Shown here: piece after piece, positions 61,669 to 64,000 of the stretch
Layout of the letters: the number at the start of each line of letters is the position of its first letter
How positions within the stretch are numbered: the stretch's first letter is position 1
NCBI RefSeq assembly: GCF_000682695.1
Contig: NZ_AWFG01000041.1
Coordinates: 124,001 to 188,000 of the forward strand
Length of the DNA: 64,000 nt
Source: Hyphomonas chukchiensis
GTDB lineage: Bacteria > Pseudomonadota > Alphaproteobacteria > Caulobacterales > Hyphomonadaceae
Reading direction: 5' to 3'
Made by a program: the position numbers and the translations under genes
The notes under the pieces: model-generated
What the model was told of the DNA's origin: nothing
Databases searched by the model: none
Seen by the model: the letters and a program-made list of their open reading frames with translations, nothing else

Positions 61669-61695
61669 AGCCCGGCCCCCAAAGCCGGGCTTTTC
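61669..61695 (+). terminator. Terminator after rplT
   Basis: An 8-bp stem AGCCCGGC / GCCGGGCT (61669-61676 with 61684-61691), loop CCCCAAA, followed by TTTCC. Confidence 0.85.
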
Positions 61696-61763
61696 CTTTG
61701 GGCGTTTGCATGTTGACCCGAAGCGACTAGAAAGCGCGCTGAATCGCAAGAGAGGCTGAAACC

Positions 61764-62840
61764 TTGTCTGATATCAAAACGATAGAGAAAGAGGCCCTTG
61801 CGGCGATTGCCGCGGCGACGAGCCTCGACGCGCTGGACGCCGTGCGCGTGGCCGAGCTGGGCAAGAAAGGCCGCGTGTCCGGCCTGATGGGCGCACTGGG
61901 CAAGATGACGCCCGAAGAGCGCAAGGAAAACGGGCCGAAGCTGAACGCGCTGAAAGTGACGGTGGATGACGCCGTGCGTGCGCGCAAGGCGTCACTGGAA
62001 GGCGAGGCGCTCGAGGCGCAGCTGGCGACCGAGAAGGTCGACCTGACGCTGCCGCCGGCGCCCGGCCCACGCGCCGGCACGCTGCACCCCGTGATGCAGG
62101 TGTTCGAGGAGATTGCGGCGATCTTCGGCGACATGGGCTTCACCGTGGCCGAGGGCCCGGACATTGAAGACGACTGGCACAATTTCACCGCGCTGAACTT
62201 CCCCGAAGGCCACCCGGCGCGCGAGACGCATGACACGTTCTTCCTCGACGCCCCCGAAGGCGGCACGCCGAAAGTGCTGCGCACGCATACGAGCCCTGTG
62301 CAGATCCGCACCATGATAAGCGAGAAGCCGCCGATCCGGATTCTCGTGCCGGGCCGCGTTTACCGCAATGACTGGGATGCGACGCATACGCCGATGTTCC
62401 ACCAGGTCGAAGGCCTGGTCATCGAGGAGGGCATCCACATGGGCCACCTCAAGGGCTGCCTGATCGATTTCGTGAAGGCCTTCTTTGAAGTGGACAATGT
62501 CGTCTCGCGCTTCCGCCCGCACTTCTTCCCGTTCACCGAGCCATCGGCCGAGATGGACGTGCAGTGCCTGCGCGAAGGCGGCACGGTTGAGGTGGGCAAG
62601 GGCACGGACTGGCTGGAAGTGCTGGGCTGCGGCATGGTGCATCCGAACGTGCTGCGCAATTGCGGGCTGGACCCGGCGACGCATCAGGGCTTTGCCTTCG
62701 GCATGGGCGTCGATCGCCTCGCCATGCTGAAATACGGCATGCCGGACCTGCGGCCTTACTTTGAGGCTGACCCGCAATGGACGCGCCACTATGGCTTTGC
62801 ACCATGGACAACCCCGTCGGTCAGCGGCGGACTGAGCTGA
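61764..62840 (+). CDS. pheS: Phenylalanyl-tRNA synthetase alpha subunit
   Basis: A 358-aa PheS: N-terminal coiled coil ([18 protein letters not shown]), class II core with [39 protein letters not shown] (motif 2), and [18 protein letters not shown] (motif 3). Starts at TTG, preceded by GAGAGG. Partner of pheT downstream. Confidence 0.96.
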   Translation: MSDIKTIEKEALAAIAAATSLDALDAVRVAELGKKGRVSGLMGALGKMTPEERKENGPKLNALKVTVDDAVRARKASLEGEALEAQLATEKVDLTLPPAPGPRAGTLHPVMQVFEEIAAIFGDMGFTVAEGPDIEDDWHNFTALNFPEGHPARETHDTFFLDAPEGGTPKVLRTHTSPVQIRTMISEKPPIRILVPGRVYRNDWDATHTPMFHQVEGLVIEEGIHMGHLKGCLIDFVKAFFEVDNVVSRFRPHFFPFTEPSAEMDVQCLREGGTVEVGKGTDWLEVLGCGMVHPNVLRNCGLDPATHQGFAFGMGVDRLAMLKYGMPDLRPYFEADPQWTRHYGFAPWTTPSVSGGLS

Positions 62841-62850
62841 GGACGGACAG

Positions 62851-63459
62851 ATGGGCAATGGCAACAAGGCGGAAATGCTGATCGCGATCTGCGCGGTGAT
62901 TACCAGCGTGGTGGCCCTGTTCATTGGCTGGGATCAGGCGCGCCAGATGCGATCGCAGCAGCGCGCCGATGTCTGGCCGATCCTGCAAGTGACGCATCAG
63001 ACCGAGGTGAACAGTGAAATCGTCAGATATGCGGTCGAGATCCGCAATGCGGGTGTCGGCCCGGCGCTGATCGATTCCAGCTATATTTACATTCCGGGGC
63101 GGGATGAGTCTGCCAGCTTCGACGAGCTGGTGACCTATTCGGTGCCGGAGACGTTCGATGCGCCGCTACTGACAACCGCGTCAATCGAGGGGCGGGTCAT
63201 ACGGCAGGGCGATTTCCTGGTGCCGATCAGCGCAACATGGCCGATGACGGAGGAGACCGCCGAGGGCTTGCAGACGCGTGTCACGCAGTTCGTGTCGGGC
63301 GAGCTGGAGCCGGCCGTCGTGTTTTCCTGTTTCTGCTCGATCCTGGAGGATTGCTGGATCTCCAGCACCCTGCAGCACCAGCCGCGCCCGGCAGCCGTCA
63401 AATCCTGTTCCACGCTTGAGCGCGATGCCAAGGACCTACTCGCCGAATACGGCTCATGA
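62851..63459 (+). CDS. Membrane-anchored hypothetical protein between pheS and pheT
   Basis: A 202-aa protein with one N-terminal TM (IAICAVITSVVALFIGW, ~10-26), then a cytoplasmic or periplasmic domain: AVEIRNAGVGPALIDSSYI suggests an immunoglobulin-like beta fold, and a cysteine-rich C-terminal part (FSCFCSILEDCW). Ten bases after pheS. Family unknown; an insertion into the pheST operon. Confidence 0.65.
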   Translation: MGNGNKAEMLIAICAVITSVVALFIGWDQARQMRSQQRADVWPILQVTHQTEVNSEIVRYAVEIRNAGVGPALIDSSYIYIPGRDESASFDELVTYSVPETFDAPLLTTASIEGRVIRQGDFLVPISATWPMTEETAEGLQTRVTQFVSGELEPAVVFSCFCSILEDCWISSTLQHQPRPAAVKSCSTLERDAKDLLAEYGS

Positions 63460-63478
63460 GCACTGAAAGACAGACGAT

Positions 63479-64000
63479 ATGAAGTTCACCCTTTCCTGGC
63501 TGACCGATCACCTGGCGACAAAAGCCGGGCTCGACGAGATTCTGGCGTTGATGCTGAAGGCAGGGCTGGAGGTCGAGGAAGTGATCGACCCTGCGGCCAA
63601 GCTTGCGCCATTCACCGTGTGCAAGGTGATCGCGGCCGAGGCGCATCCGGATGCCGACAAGCTGCGCGTGTGCCAGGTGGAAACCGTTGACGGCATGAAG
63701 CAGATCGTGTGCGGCGCGCCGAATGCGCGGGCCGGCATGACGGCGATCTATGCGCCGCTCGGCGCCTATATTCCGGGGCTTGAGTTTGCGCTCGACAAGA
63801 AGCCGCGTGCCATTCGCGGCGTCGAGAGCCAGGGCATGATGTGCTCAACCAAGGAACTGGAAGCGGGCGAGGACCATGACGGCATTGCCGACCTGGACGC
63901 GTCCATTCCGATGGGCACGCCGGCGGCCAAGGCGCTTGGCCTGACAGACCCGGTGATCGATTTCGAAGTGACGCCGAACCGGCCGGACTGGCTGGGCGTG
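63479..64000 (+). CDS. pheT: Phenylalanyl-tRNA synthetase beta subunit, 5' part
   Basis: The first 174 codons of PheT, open to the right edge: [11 protein letters not shown], the tRNA-binding EMAP/OB domain with [21 protein letters not shown] and [27 protein letters not shown], and [18 protein letters not shown] starting the B3 domain. The C-terminal catalytic-like parts lie beyond the window. Confidence 0.95.
   Translation, partial: MKFTLSWLTDHLATKAGLDEILALMLKAGLEVEEVIDPAAKLAPFTVCKVIAAEAHPDADKLRVCQVETVDGMKQIVCGAPNARAGMTAIYAPLGAYIPGLEFALDKKPRAIRGVESQGMMCSTKELEAGEDHDGIADLDASIPMGTPAAKALGLTDPVIDFEVTPNRPDWLGV

Noticed and set aside
1-64000. CRISPR array, tRNA or rRNA genes, insertion sequence
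   Set aside because: No regularly spaced repeats, no T-arm-like motif with a cloverleaf, no rRNA stretch and no transposase were noticed by reading; a tool search could still find a missed tRNA.

Overview
The window reads as chromosomal DNA of a GC-rich alphaproteobacterium, most likely a Hyphomonadaceae (Hyphomonas-like) or close Caulobacterales relative. This is inference from the Cpa-type Tad pilus locus, an alphaproteobacterial-style murein/division cluster and strong G/C third-position bias; there is no rRNA or other definitive marker. No tRNA, rRNA, IS element or CRISPR array was seen. The window is mostly core genome with one variable locus at the left.

Left part (1-10.3 kb): a patchwork around uvrB. 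The leftmost ~680 bases are AT-richer and hold a reading frame that runs off the left edge. They join abruptly to the 3' end of a PaaI-type thioesterase gene. Next come an EEP-family hydrolase, a 925-base stretch with no confident gene but a strong minus-strand terminator, and a rifamycin ADP-ribosyltransferase (arr). A three-gene AT-richer cassette (unknown 342-aa protein, RelA/SpoT-domain synthetase, 4-TM protein) sits head-to-tail behind uvrB and appears translationally coupled to it. On the other side of uvrB, divergently oriented, is a second AT-richer pair: a membrane-anchored ParA-type ATPase and a small basic partner. A near-consensus alphaproteobacterial SOS box lies between uvrB and the ParA-type gene. 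These two cassettes are the best candidates here for an undescribed (possibly defence-type) system.

10.3-21.4 kb: regulatory and stress genes. These include a lipoprotein, two short paralogous PilZ proteins, a TonB-dependent receptor divergent from an Rrf2 regulator, an EamA transporter, a cold-shock protein, an NtrC-type response regulator, an AHSA1/ArsR pair with its own palindromic operator, and oxyR divergent from ahpC-ahpD.

21.7-35.2 kb: the dcw cluster mraZ-rsmH-ftsL-ftsI-murE-murF-mraY-murD-ftsW-murG-murC. It is almost entirely built of overlapping genes and is preceded by three 10-bp-spaced MraZ boxes. An antisense DUF3291 gene interrupts it between murG and murC. After murC the cluster gives way to a UMF1-type MFS transporter rather than murB/ddl/ftsQAZ.

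36.9-49.1 kb: a Tad/Flp pilus locus. Two TadE-like pseudopilins and a small secretin-N-domain protein are on the minus strand. Divergently on the plus strand lie flp, cpaA, cpaB, cpaC, cpaD, cpaE, cpaF, tadB and tadC, and a TadD-like TPR lipoprotein closes the locus on the minus strand. A terminator-shaped hairpin stands just upstream of flp.

49.2-64 kb: an M17 aminopeptidase, TPR proteins, a nucleoside-diphosphate-sugar epimerase-like protein, a membrane diguanylate cyclase, an EF-hand lipoprotein, an alpha/beta hydrolase, two glycosyltransferases (GT4, GT9), then translation genes infC (AUA start), rpmI, rplT, pheS and the start of pheT, with an anchored unknown protein between pheS and pheT.
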